From positions 124,001 through 188,000 of the forward strand of contig NZ_JBLYUB010000009.1 in the NCBI RefSeq assembly GCF_049999945.1: DNA of 64,000 bases, in the 5' to 3' direction. Positions 53,664-61,438 of this stretch are shown piece after piece; position 1 is the first letter of the stretch; every line of letters starts with the position of its first letter. The translations under genes were made by a program, and so were the position numbers. This stretch comes from Planosporangium spinosum (GTDB lineage Bacteria > Actinomycetota > Actinomycetes > Mycobacteriales > Micromonosporaceae). The notes under the pieces were generated by a model. That model saw only the letters and a program-made list of their open reading frames with translations. It had not been told where the DNA came from and searched no databases.

Positions 53664-54410
53664 GTGAGCGCCGACTACTACGTACGCCTGGAGCAGGGAC
53701 GGCTGCGCAACGTCTCAGGTGCGATCGTGGACGCCGTCGCGACGGCCCTGCGCCTCGACGAGGCCGAACGCACCCACCTGCACAACCTGGCCAGGCCGGC
53801 CCGCCAGGTCCGCCGGGCCGGTCGGCCGCAGCAGCGGGTACGGCCGAGCCAGCAGTGGCTGCTCGACGCCCTGTGCGGGGCGCCGGCGTACATCCTCGGG
53901 CGCGGCCTGGACATCCTCGCCTGGAACGACCTGGCCAGCGCCCTGTACGCGGTGGACCTCGGTGCGCTCGCACCGGAGCGGCGCAACATGGCACGCCTGA
54001 TCTTCCTCGACGAGGGCGTCCGCAACCTGTGGGCCGACTGGGAGGGCAAGGCCCTCATCACGCTGGGCGGCCTGCGCATGCACGCCGGCCTGTACCCCGA
54101 CGACCCGAGGCTGGCCGCCCTGGTCGGCGAGCTGTCCCTCAAGAGCCCGGAGTTCCGCCGGTGGTGGGCCGACCACCCGGTGTGGCGCCGGACCCACGGG
54201 GACGTGCGGTTCCACCACCCGGTCGTCGGGGACCTCACGCTGGCGTACGAGGCGATGGCGCTGCCCGACTCCCCCGATCTCAGCCTCGTCACCTACACCG
54301 CACAGCCGGGCTCGGCCGCGGAGGCCGCCGTCCACGCGCTGGCCGGCCGAAGCGCCGGTCCAACCCGGCAGGACGTGACGCGGCGCGACCACCCGATCGC
54401 TGCGCGCTGA
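53664..54410 (+). CDS. MmyB-type regulator lacking its N-terminal HTH (truncated)
   Basis: 248 residues. The frame starts at VSADYYVRLEQGR, normally residues about 45-57 of MmyB-like XRE regulators, and continues through the conserved ligand-binding domain (DILAWNDLASALYAVDLG, NMARLIFLDEGVRNLWADWE, FHHPVVGDLTLAYEAM). Directly upstream the typical LAG is present, but an in-frame TAG precedes it (53652-53654), and the sequence before it no longer encodes the first HTH helices. The gene appears broken at its 5' end. A fatty-acid-binding role is known for related MltR-like proteins. Confidence 0.7.
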   Translation: MSADYYVRLEQGRLRNVSGAIVDAVATALRLDEAERTHLHNLARPARQVRRAGRPQQRVRPSQQWLLDALCGAPAYILGRGLDILAWNDLASALYAVDLGALAPERRNMARLIFLDEGVRNLWADWEGKALITLGGLRMHAGLYPDDPRLAALVGELSLKSPEFRRWWADHPVWRRTHGDVRFHHPVVGDLTLAYEAMALPDSPDLSLVTYTAQPGSAAEAAVHALAGRSAGPTRQDVTRRDHPIAAR

Positions 54411-54450
54411 GCGGCACCCTCGTGCGGGTGACCGCCCGGTATCCGGACGG

Positions 54451-54482
54451 TTGACATACCGCATCGACGCGCGGGGTACGTA
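54451..54482 (+). promoter_or_regulatory. Candidate promoter of the 5'-nucleotidase gene
   Basis: A consensus TTGACA (54451-54456) is followed after 18-20 nt by GGTACG/TACGTA as a weak -10, about 75 nt before ATG 54557. Confidence 0.45.
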
Positions 54483-54556
54483 GCGTGGCCGCTCATCGGC
54501 CGTTATCGTGCGGTCGGCGCCCACGAGGCGCACCCGACCGTCATGGAAGGCGCGTA

Positions 54557-56356
54557 ATGACACCTCCCCCCGGCCCGTCGCGGCGCCGCGTCCTGGCCGC
54601 CGCCGCGGCCGCGGCGGCCGCTCCGCTGGTCGCCGCCGCTCCGGCGCAGGCGCACCGGCCGTCCGAGCCGTCCAGGCCCCAGCCCAAGACCTACGACCTG
54701 ACCCTGCTGGGCACGTCGGACACCCACGGCAATGTCTACAACTGGGACTACTACACGGACGCCGAGTACGACGACAGCAAGCACAACGACGTCGGCGTGG
54801 CGAAGCTGGCGACGCTGGTCAACCAGATCCGCGCCGAGCGGCGCGGCAAGGCGACGCTCGTACTCGACGCCGGTGACACCATCCAGGGCACGCCGCTGGC
54901 CACGTACTACGCCAAGCAGGAGCCGATCACCTCGACCGGTGAGACGCACCCGATGGCCCGCGCGATGAACGTCATCAACTACGACGCGGTGACCCTGGGC
55001 AACCACGAGTTCAACTACGGCCTGCCCCTGCTCGCGATGTGGATCCGGCAGCTCGGCTTCCCGGCCCTGGCGGCGAACGCGGTCAACGCGAAGGATGGCA
55101 AGCCGGCGTTCCTGCCGTACATCATCAAGAAGGTCGACCTCGGCCCCGGCGCGCCGACGCTGCGCGTCGGCATCCTCGGCCTGACCAACCCCGGCGTGGC
55201 CATCTGGGACAAGGGCAACGTCGAGGGAAAACTTCGTTTTGTCGGCATGGTCGAGGCCGCCGCGAAGTGGGTGCCGGTCATGCGTGCGCGCGGCGCCGAC
55301 ATCGTCCTGGTCTCCGCACACGGCGGCGACAGCGGCACCTCCAGCTACGGGCCGGAGCTGCCGAACGAGAACCCGTGCGCGATGATCGCCGAGCAGGTGC
55401 CGGGCATCGACGCGATCCTGTTCGGGCACGCCCACAACGAGGTCGTCGAGCGGTTCGTGACCAACACCAGGACCGGCGAGCAGGTCCTGCTGTCCGAGCC
55501 GTCGAAGTGGGGGCAGCGGCTCACCCGGATGGACTTCACGCTCAGCCGGGACCGCGGCCGCTGGACGATCACCGGCAAGCGGGCCACGATGCTGAACACC
55601 AACACCGTGGTCGAGGACCCGAAGGTACTGGCGGCGGTGCGCGCCCAGCACACCAAGACCGTCAACTACGTCAACAAGGTCGTCGCCCGATCGAGCGTCG
55701 AGCTGTCCGCTGCGGAGTCGCGCTACAAGGACACCCCGATCCTCGACTTCATCAACAAGGTGCAGACCGAGGTCGTCACCGCGGCCCTGGCCGGTGGCCA
55801 GTACGCGGGCCTGCCGGTGCTGTCGATCGCCGCGCCGTTCTCCCGCACCGCCGTCTTCCCCGCCGGTGACGTGCGGATCCGGGACGTGGCCGGCCTGTAC
55901 GTCTACGACAACACCCTCGAGGCCGTCGTGCTCAGCGGCGCCGAGGTGAAGGCGTACCTGGAGTACTCGGCGAAGTACTTCGTGACCCTCGCCCCCGGCG
56001 CTCCGGTCGACCCGGCGACGATCAGCGACCCGGCGGTGCCGGACTACAACTACGACGTGCTGTCCGGCGTCGACTACGACATCGACATCGCCCGACCGGT
56101 CGGCCAGCGGATCGTCCGGCTGGAGCGGGCCGAGCTGCCGATCGCCGACGGCGACCGGTTCGTCGTCGCGGTCAACAACTACCGGCGCAGCGGCGGCGGT
56201 GCCTTCCCCGGCATCGTGAAGACGCAGGTGTACAACGAGCAGAAGGAGATCCGCCAGCTGCTCATCGACTGGGCACAGGCCAAGGGCATCATTGACCCGG
56301 CCGACTTCTACCAGCCCAGCTGGAAGCTGGTCCGCGCGGGCGTCCCGGTCTTCTGA
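54557..56356 (+). CDS. Tat-exported 5'-nucleotidase / 2',3'-cyclic phosphodiesterase
   Basis: 599 residues. The twin-arginine signal SRRRVLAAAA leads to a calcineurin-like metallophosphatase domain with LLGTSDTHGN (about 52-60), VLDAGDTIQG, TLGNHEFNYG, VSAHGG and FGHAHNEV, the five dinuclear-metal motifs. The 5'-nucleotidase C-terminal domain follows (IAAPFSRTAVFPAGDVRIRD, YVYDNTLEAVVLSG, VAVNNYRRSGGGAFPG). It would dephosphorylate extracellular nucleotides for phosphate or nucleoside salvage. GGAAGG precedes ATG 54557 by 8 nt. It is convergent with pgi and separated from it by a strong hairpin. Confidence 0.92.
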   Translation: MTPPPGPSRRRVLAAAAAAAAAPLVAAAPAQAHRPSEPSRPQPKTYDLTLLGTSDTHGNVYNWDYYTDAEYDDSKHNDVGVAKLATLVNQIRAERRGKATLVLDAGDTIQGTPLATYYAKQEPITSTGETHPMARAMNVINYDAVTLGNHEFNYGLPLLAMWIRQLGFPALAANAVNAKDGKPAFLPYIIKKVDLGPGAPTLRVGILGLTNPGVAIWDKGNVEGKLRFVGMVEAAAKWVPVMRARGADIVLVSAHGGDSGTSSYGPELPNENPCAMIAEQVPGIDAILFGHAHNEVVERFVTNTRTGEQVLLSEPSKWGQRLTRMDFTLSRDRGRWTITGKRATMLNTNTVVEDPKVLAAVRAQHTKTVNYVNKVVARSSVELSAAESRYKDTPILDFINKVQTEVVTAALAGGQYAGLPVLSIAAPFSRTAVFPAGDVRIRDVAGLYVYDNTLEAVVLSGAEVKAYLEYSAKYFVTLAPGAPVDPATISDPAVPDYNYDVLSGVDYDIDIARPVGQRIVRLERAELPIADGDRFVVAVNNYRRSGGGAFPGIVKTQVYNEQKEIRQLLIDWAQAKGIIDPADFYQPSWKLVRAGVPVF

Positions 56357-56364
56357 CGGCGGTC

Positions 56365-56396
56365 GCGGGCGGGGCGTGCCGGCACGCCCCGCCCGC
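56365..56396. terminator. Perfect 32-bp palindrome between convergent genes
   Basis: GCGGGCGGGGCGTGCC (56365-56380) followed directly by its reverse complement (56381-56396). Bidirectional terminator for the nucleotidase and pgi genes. Confidence 0.8.
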
Positions 56397-56418
56397 ATTG
56401 TCAGCCCCGTCCGCGTTG

Positions 56419-58053
56419 TCAGCCCCGTCCGCGCTGGGCCCGGTACCGCTCGATCAGCGCCCGGGTCGACGGGTCCGGGGCCGTGCCGGTCGGCTTCTCA
56501 CCGGTCAGCAGCGGCTCCAGCTGGTTGGCCATCACCTTGCCCAGCTCCACGCCCCACTGGTCGAACGGGTCGATGCCCCAGATCATGCCCTCGGTGAAGG
56601 TGATGTGCTCGTACAGCGCGACGAGCTGGCCGAGCGTCGACGGCGTGAGCTTCGGCGCGAGGATCGAGGTGGTCGGGCGGTTGCCCGGCATCACCTTGTG
56701 CGGCACGACCTCGCCCGCCACCGGATCGGCCTCGATCTCCTCGGCGGTACGGCCGAACGCCAGCGCCGCGGTCTGGGCGAAGAAGTTCGACATGAACAGG
56801 TCGTGCATCCGATCGATGTCGTGGTTGGGCTCGCTGAAGCCGATGAAGTCGGCCGGGACCAGCTTCGTTCCCTGGTGCAGGAGCTGGTAGAAGGCGTGCT
56901 GGCCGTTCGTACCCGGCTCACCCCAGAAGATCTCCCCGGTCTGGTAGGTCACCGGGGCTCCGTCGGCGCGCACCGACTTGCCGTTGCTCTCCATCGTGAG
57001 CTGTTGCAGGTACGCCGGGAACCGGTGCAGGTACTGCGAGTACGGCAGCACGGCGTGCGTCTGCGCGCCGAGGAAGTCGTTGTACCAGACGTTGAGCAGC
57101 CCCATCAGCGCCGGCACGTTCCGCTCGATCGGGGTGGTGCGGAAGTGCTCGTCGACGGCGTGGAACCCGGCCAGCATCTCGCGGAAGCGTTCCGGCCCGA
57201 TCGCGAGCATGAGCGCCAGGCCGACCGCCGAGTCGTACGAGTACCGCCCGCCGACCCAGTCCCAGAATCCGAACATGTTGGCGGGGTCGATGCCGAAGTC
57301 GCGTACCCGCTGCTCGTTGGTGCTGACCGCGACGAAGTGCTTCGCCACCGCGGAGGAGTCGGCGCCGAGCTTGCCCAGCAGCCAGGCCTTCGCCTCTTTC
57401 GCGTTGGTGAGCGTCTCCAGGGTGGAGAACGTCTTGGAGGCCACGACGAACAGCGTGGTCTCCGGGTCGAGGTCACGGGTGTTCTCGTACAGGTCGGTGG
57501 GGTCGATGTTGGACACGAACCGGCAGGTGATGTCGGTGTCCCGGTACGCCTTGAGCGCCTCGTACGCCATGACCGGCCCGAGGTCGGAGCCACCGATGCC
57601 GATGTTCACGACCGTCCTGATCGGCTTGCCGGTGTGCCCGCGCCACTCCCCCGACCGCACCCGCTCGGCGAAGGCGGCCATCCGGTCGAGTACCTCGTGG
57701 ACGTCGGCGACCACGTCCTGGCCGTCGACGGTGAGGTTCGTGTCGCGGGGTACCCGCAGCGCGGTGTGCAGGACGGCACGGTCCTCACTGGTGTTGATGT
57801 GCTCGCCGGAGAACATGGCCGCTATCCGGTCGGTCAGCCCGACCCGGTTGGCGAGCGCGGTCAGCAGCGCGATCGTCTCGTCGGTGACCCGGTTCTTGCT
57901 GTAGTCGACGTACAGCTCGGCCACCTGGCCGGTGAGGCGCTCGGCCCGCTGCGGATCCGCGGCGAACAGGTCGCGCAGGTGGATGTCGCGGGTCTTCTCG
58001 GCGTGCGCCTGCAGCGCCTGCCATTCGGCGGTGGTGCTGACGTCCGTGCTCAT
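56419..58053 (-). CDS. pgi: Glucose-6-phosphate isomerase
   Basis: 544 residues, the usual bacterial length. It interconverts glucose-6-phosphate and fructose-6-phosphate in the cytosol. LYVDYSKNRVT, VVNIGIGGSDLGPVMAYEAL, FVVASKTFSTLETLTNAKEA, GGRYSYDSAVGL, and GEPGTNGQHAFYQLLHQGT (signature with the catalytic His) are all present. ATG 58053 is the natural start. Not obviously in an operon. The 3' flank carries a duplicated 16-bp word (about 56400-56435). Confidence 0.97.
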   Translation of the reverse strand: MSTDVSTTAEWQALQAHAEKTRDIHLRDLFAADPQRAERLTGQVAELYVDYSKNRVTDETIALLTALANRVGLTDRIAAMFSGEHINTSEDRAVLHTALRVPRDTNLTVDGQDVVADVHEVLDRMAAFAERVRSGEWRGHTGKPIRTVVNIGIGGSDLGPVMAYEALKAYRDTDITCRFVSNIDPTDLYENTRDLDPETTLFVVASKTFSTLETLTNAKEAKAWLLGKLGADSSAVAKHFVAVSTNEQRVRDFGIDPANMFGFWDWVGGRYSYDSAVGLALMLAIGPERFREMLAGFHAVDEHFRTTPIERNVPALMGLLNVWYNDFLGAQTHAVLPYSQYLHRFPAYLQQLTMESNGKSVRADGAPVTYQTGEIFWGEPGTNGQHAFYQLLHQGTKLVPADFIGFSEPNHDIDRMHDLFMSNFFAQTAALAFGRTAEEIEADPVAGEVVPHKVMPGNRPTTSILAPKLTPSTLGQLVALYEHITFTEGMIWGIDPFDQWGVELGKVMANQLEPLLTGEKPTGTAPDPSTRALIERYRAQRGRG

Positions 58054-58175
58054 CGGTCTGCTCCCGGCCTGGAAGGATCATTTCCCGACCTCACGGTACC
58101 CGGCGCGGGACGGGCAAACCGCACCTGCTCCGGTCATCCGGCCACACGGTCAGGCAGCGCCATCAGGCCGCGCGG

Positions 58176-58940
58176 TCAGGCGAAGCTGCCGCCGCGCCCG
58201 CCGCCCTCGCTGAACCGCGTCGCGCCGGGCGTCGCCTCGGTCTCCAGCGCCGCCCGCCCGTGCTCGTACTCGACCGTGAGGGCGCGCGCCGGGTCGAGCC
58301 CGGACGCGTCGTACACCGACGCGCGGTCGTGGCGCAGGCAGATCTGCGGGAACGCGGCGATGGTCGCGGCGAGTTCCTCGGCGGCGGCGCGGGCCGCACC
58401 GGTGGGTACGACGCGGGTGGCGAGACCGATGGACAACGCCTCGGTGGCGTCGACCGGGCGCCCGGTGAGGATGAGGTCGAGCGCGCGGCCGAGGCCGACG
58501 ATCCGGGGCAGCCGGACCGTACCGCCGTCGACCAGCGGCACGCCCCAGCGTCGGCAGAACACGCCGAACGTCGCGTCCTCCTCGACCACCCGCAGGTCGC
58601 ACCACAGGGCCAGTTCCAGTCCGCCGGCGACGGCGTACCCGCTGACCGCGGCGATGACCGGTTTGCTCAGCCGCATCCGGGTCGGGCCCATCGGGCCGTC
58701 GCCGTCCGGCTCGAACCGGTTCGGCTGCCCGGCGGCGATCGCGTGCAGGTCCGCGCCGGCGCAGAAGGTGCCACCGGCGCCCCAGAGTACCGCCACCCGC
58801 GCCCGGTCGTCGGCGTCGAATTCCCGGAACGCGTCGGCGAGGGCCTGCGCGGTCGCCCGGTCGACGGCGTTGCGGACGTCCGGACGGTCCAGGATCACCG
58901 TCGTGACCGGGCCGGACCGCTCCACGCGTACCGCGCTCAC
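58176..58940 (-). CDS. Enoyl-CoA hydratase/isomerase family protein
   Basis: 254 residues, crotonase fold. LDRPDVRNAVDRATAQAL, then GAGGTFCAGADLHAIAAG (oxyanion hole), KPVIAAVSGYAVAGGLELALWCDLRV, and FGVFCRRWGVPLVDGGTVRLPRIVG. The two glutamates of classical hydratases are not both apparent (PLVDGGTVRL in place of the second), so an isomerase or other crotonase activity is possible. AGGAGG lies 7 nt before GTG 58940. Confidence 0.87.
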   Translation of the reverse strand: MSAVRVERSGPVTTVILDRPDVRNAVDRATAQALADAFREFDADDRARVAVLWGAGGTFCAGADLHAIAAGQPNRFEPDGDGPMGPTRMRLSKPVIAAVSGYAVAGGLELALWCDLRVVEEDATFGVFCRRWGVPLVDGGTVRLPRIVGLGRALDLILTGRPVDATEALSIGLATRVVPTGAARAAAEELAATIAAFPQICLRHDRASVYDASGLDPARALTVEYEHGRAALETEATPGATRFSEGGGRGGSFA

Positions 58941-59398
58941 CGGGCCGCCTCCTCGGCGGCCGCGGGGTTCCGACCGCCACCGGCCGGTGGGTCAGCTTCC
59001 CGCCGACCGGCACCGGACCGGGTGGCGCCGGACCGGGTGGCGCCGGCGCGAACCATGTCGATCGTCAGCATCCGCTCATCGAATCACGCCACCGCCCGGG
59101 CGGGTCCCGGCGGGCCGTTCAAGATCCGCACAGTTCGGCGTAATGCTGTCTCCCGGACATGGGAACCGGTAGTTTCTCGGGCCCACCCGCTGTTGATTTT
59201 GAAAAGCCACACCGGCCCGATGCCGATAAATCAACGTCCATCACCGACCCACCGACATTCTCACGATCTAGTAAAAAATGGACCTTACGGATGTTGATAT
59301 TGCAAATAGTAATCAAGCGACTACTTTTTGAAGTCGAAAGTGTGGCATGTGGCACTTGTGGTCGCCAAGAAACACCATGTCGTATTTAAGCTCACCGG
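58941..59398. other. AT-rich intergenic region
   Basis: About 460 bp. From roughly 59190 to 59390 the sequence is far richer in A and T than anything else in the window (runs such as AGTAAAAAATGG and ACTACTTTTTGAAG). No gene is supported. It is the 5' region of the repeat-protein gene and a plausible site for a nucleoid protein such as Lsr2, or for a long regulatory leader. A ydaO-type riboswitch was sought but not found. Confidence 0.6.
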
Positions 59399-60568
59399 GT
59401 GCCATGCAACGCCGAGAATGACAAAGATCAGCAGCCAGCCAATGACCAGCGGCCGGACAGCGATCAGCGGTCAGACAGCGATCAGCGGCCAGACAGCGAT
59501 CAGCGGCCAGACAGCGATCAGCAGCCAGACAGCGATCAGCAGCCAGGCGACGCGCTCCGCCCCCTCGCGTCCAACGTCGTCCGCCACTCCTCCAGCCTGC
59601 TCCGCGCGTCCTACGAGAGACTGCAGTCGTCGCCGGCGCTCCGGTCGTCGTACGGGCGGTTGCAGTCGTCGTACGAGCGGCTGCAGTCGTCGCACGCGCT
59701 CCGCTCGTCGTACGAGCGGCTGCAGTCGTCGTCCCACCGCCTCCGGGCGTCGTACGAACAGCTCGAGGCGTCGTACGAACCGCTCCGCCGCACCACCACC
59801 GCGCTCCGGCGCTACCGCCGGGGTCGCCATTCCAGCGGGCTGGACCTGCGCCCGCTGGTGGGCGCGGTCGCCGCCGCCGTCGTACTGTCCGGGATCGGTC
59901 TCGCGTCGTCGACCGCCGCGACGCCCAACTCGAACGACACCGCCGCCACCGCCGCGCTGGCGGCCGAGTCCGACCGCCTGACGGCCGACGAGCGCGGGAA
60001 CCGCAGCCACAATCGCGACACCACCCAGCCGTCGGACCAGCAGTCGTCCGGCCACAAGTCGGCCGGACAGCAGCGGAGCGCCCAGAAGCAGAGCGACCAG
60101 AAGTCGACGCCCGCGCCGGCGCCGACGAAGAAGGCACCGGTCGCCGGACTCGACGAGATCCAGATGAACAACGCCCAGGCGATCGTCGAGGCCGGCCAGG
60201 AGATGAACCTGCCCCGGCGCGCGTACGTGGTCGCGATCGCCACCGCGCTGCAGGAGAGCCAGCTGCGCAACCTCGCCAACCCGGGTGTGCCGCAGTCGCT
60301 GAACCTGCCCAACGAGGGTACCGGGCAGGACTACGACTCGGTCGGCCTGTTCCAGCAGCGGGCGAGCATGGGCTGGGGCAGCGTCGACGAGCTGATGACC
60401 CCCAAGTCCTCGGCGAAGGCCTTCTACTCCCGGCTGGCCACCATTGCCGGCTGGGAGCAGATGCCCGTCACCGTAGCCGCCCAGACGGTCCAGGGCTCGG
60501 CGTTCCCCGATGCGTACGCCAAGCACGAGAGCCGGGCCGAGGAGATCGTCAGCGGCATTCTCCAGTAG
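59399..60568 (+). CDS. Repeat-rich membrane protein with lytic-transglycosylase-like domain
   Basis: 389 residues. N-terminal DSDQRP hexapeptide repeats (about 19-49), then heptad-like SSYERLQ repeats (about 64-130) likely to form a helix or coil, one membrane helix (152-173), an external Ser/Gln/Lys-rich linker, and a C-terminal domain (about 255-389) with NLPRRAYVVAIATALQESQLRNL and DYDSVGLFQQRASMGWGS. That domain is a lysozyme/transglycosylase-like fold often attached to actinobacterial cell-wall enzymes. The GTG start has no strong ribosome site. A cell-wall role coupled to a cytosolic repeat region is inferred. Confidence 0.75.
   Translation: MPCNAENDKDQQPANDQRPDSDQRSDSDQRPDSDQRPDSDQQPDSDQQPGDALRPLASNVVRHSSSLLRASYERLQSSPALRSSYGRLQSSYERLQSSHALRSSYERLQSSSHRLRASYEQLEASYEPLRRTTTALRRYRRGRHSSGLDLRPLVGAVAAAVVLSGIGLASSTAATPNSNDTAATAALAAESDRLTADERGNRSHNRDTTQPSDQQSSGHKSAGQQRSAQKQSDQKSTPAPAPTKKAPVAGLDEIQMNNAQAIVEAGQEMNLPRRAYVVAIATALQESQLRNLANPGVPQSLNLPNEGTGQDYDSVGLFQQRASMGWGSVDELMTPKSSAKAFYSRLATIAGWEQMPVTVAAQTVQGSAFPDAYAKHESRAEEIVSGILQ
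59456..59545 (+). repeat. 18-bp tandem repeat, five units
   Basis: GACAGCGATCAGCGGCCA-type units at 59456, 59474, 59492, 59510 and 59528, in frame, encoding D-S-D-Q-R/Q-P. A degenerate unit precedes them. Confidence 0.9.
59594..59790 (+). repeat. Imperfect 21-bp repeat array
   Basis: In-frame units around TCGTCGTACGAGCGGCTGCAG encode seven-residue S-S-Y-E-R-L-Q repeats with occasional insertions (HAL, HRL). All frames stay open because of the repeat. Confidence 0.8.
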
Positions 60569-60571
60569 ACG

Positions 60572-60604
60572 CGTCGGCGCCGCTCCCCCCTGTCGGCGCC
60601 GACG
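60572..60604 (+). terminator. Hairpin after the repeat-protein gene
   Basis: CGTCGGCGCC (60572-60581) pairs with GGCGCCGACG (60595-60604) around a 13-nt C-rich loop, 4 nt after the stop. Confidence 0.65.
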
Positions 60605-60610
60605 TACCCT

Positions 60611-60655
60611 GACCGGCGGCCCGCGAATCCATCATGGACTCGCGGGCCGCCGGTC
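60611..60655. terminator. Second hairpin, 16-bp perfect stem
   Basis: GACCGGCGGCCCGCGA (60611-60626) is exactly complementary to 60640-60655. It overlaps the 3' end of the minus-strand small gene and probably works in both directions. Confidence 0.7.
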
Positions 60656-60925
60656 GTATCGTGCCTGCTCCCGCTGATGATGACCGGTGGTCGCGGGCGG
60701 CTCCGCCACCGGTGGCAGGACCCGGTCCAGCGGAGGGTCACCGGGCCGGCCGCGGGCCGGGCGCAGGTCCCGGTTGATGAGGTCGGTCCAGCGCGGGTAC
60801 CCCGGGAACAGCACCGTGTCGCCGTCGCACAGCCGGCGCCCGCCGGTCTCGACGCAGGCCCGGTCGAGCCGCTTGCCCAGGCGCCGCGCCCGCCGCGCCC
60901 GCCGCCACCGCGCGAACCATCCCAC
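60632..60925 (-). CDS. Small basic protein, unknown
   Basis: 97 residues, GWFARWRRARRARRLGKRLD at the N-terminus (very basic, possibly membrane-surface or nucleic-acid binding), then ETGGRRLCDGDTVLFPGYPRW and a Pro-rich tail. GGGAGG lies 5-6 nt before GTG 60925, which makes the gene credible although no family is recognised. Its end lies inside the hairpin at 60611-60655. Confidence 0.6.
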   Translation of the reverse strand: MGWFARWRRARRARRLGKRLDRACVETGGRRLCDGDTVLFPGYPRWTDLINRDLRPARGRPGDPPLDRVLPPVAEPPATTGHHQREQARYDRRPASP

Positions 60926-61362
60926 GACTGCCTCCCTTCCGTACCATGTCGTCGAGGTCCGCGAGATGGCGGCCACCGGCCTGCGACCGCACGGCAGGCA
61001 GGCGGTGGTACCCGGCGCGTGATCCGGCGATGGACCGCTGTCGCCGTGGAGCTCAGGTTGCGCGCATCTTCCGTCACCACGATGTGAGAGGGGCGATGAA
61101 CCGTGCGGACGACGAGCCGGACCGACGACGGCCACTGCGGGCGCTGTCGTGCGGTGTTTCGGCGGGCGTATCTCAGTGATCTCTGCGTGTCCCAGTGATC
61201 TCTGTGGATCCTGCACTGTGCCACCGGCACTGCCGCTACTTCCCGGCCCCACGGCTTTTACACCCCGGTCGGCGACCGCCGCTCAGCGACCGCCGACCGG
61301 GGACCAGCGACCGGCGACCTTCCACGATCATGGCAGTCCCACCCATCGGCCTCCGTCAACCC
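60926..61362. other. Intergenic region before the sugar importer
   Basis: No supported gene. A perfect 12-bp hairpin occurs at 61263-61302 (CCCCGGTCGGCG and its complement), and CAGTGATCTCTG is repeated at 61174-61185 and 61193-61204. Confidence 0.5.
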
Positions 61363-61363
61363 G

Positions 61364-61410
61364 TTGACACGTTCGCCATTGATCCTTAACGTCGTGTCGA
61401 AGCGCTTCGA
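61364..61410 (+). promoter_or_regulatory. Sugar-importer promoter with LacI-type operator
   Basis: TTGACA (61364-61369), 17-nt spacer, TAACGT (61387-61392), then the perfect 14-bp palindrome TCGAAGCGCTTCGA (61397-61410) covering the expected start point, 28 bp before the GTG. The layout matches the GH3 promoter at 20463-20513. Confidence 0.8.
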
Positions 61411-61438
61411 CCAGCGTTCTCGCGCGAGGAGACGAGCC

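Noticed and set aside
58941..59398. ydaO/c-di-AMP riboswitch before the transglycosylase-like gene
   Set aside because: Such riboswitches often precede wall-lytic genes, but I could not find the conserved core blocks in order.
59456..59545. CRISPR array
   Set aside because: The 18-bp units are directly abutting with no spacers and lie in frame within a protein.
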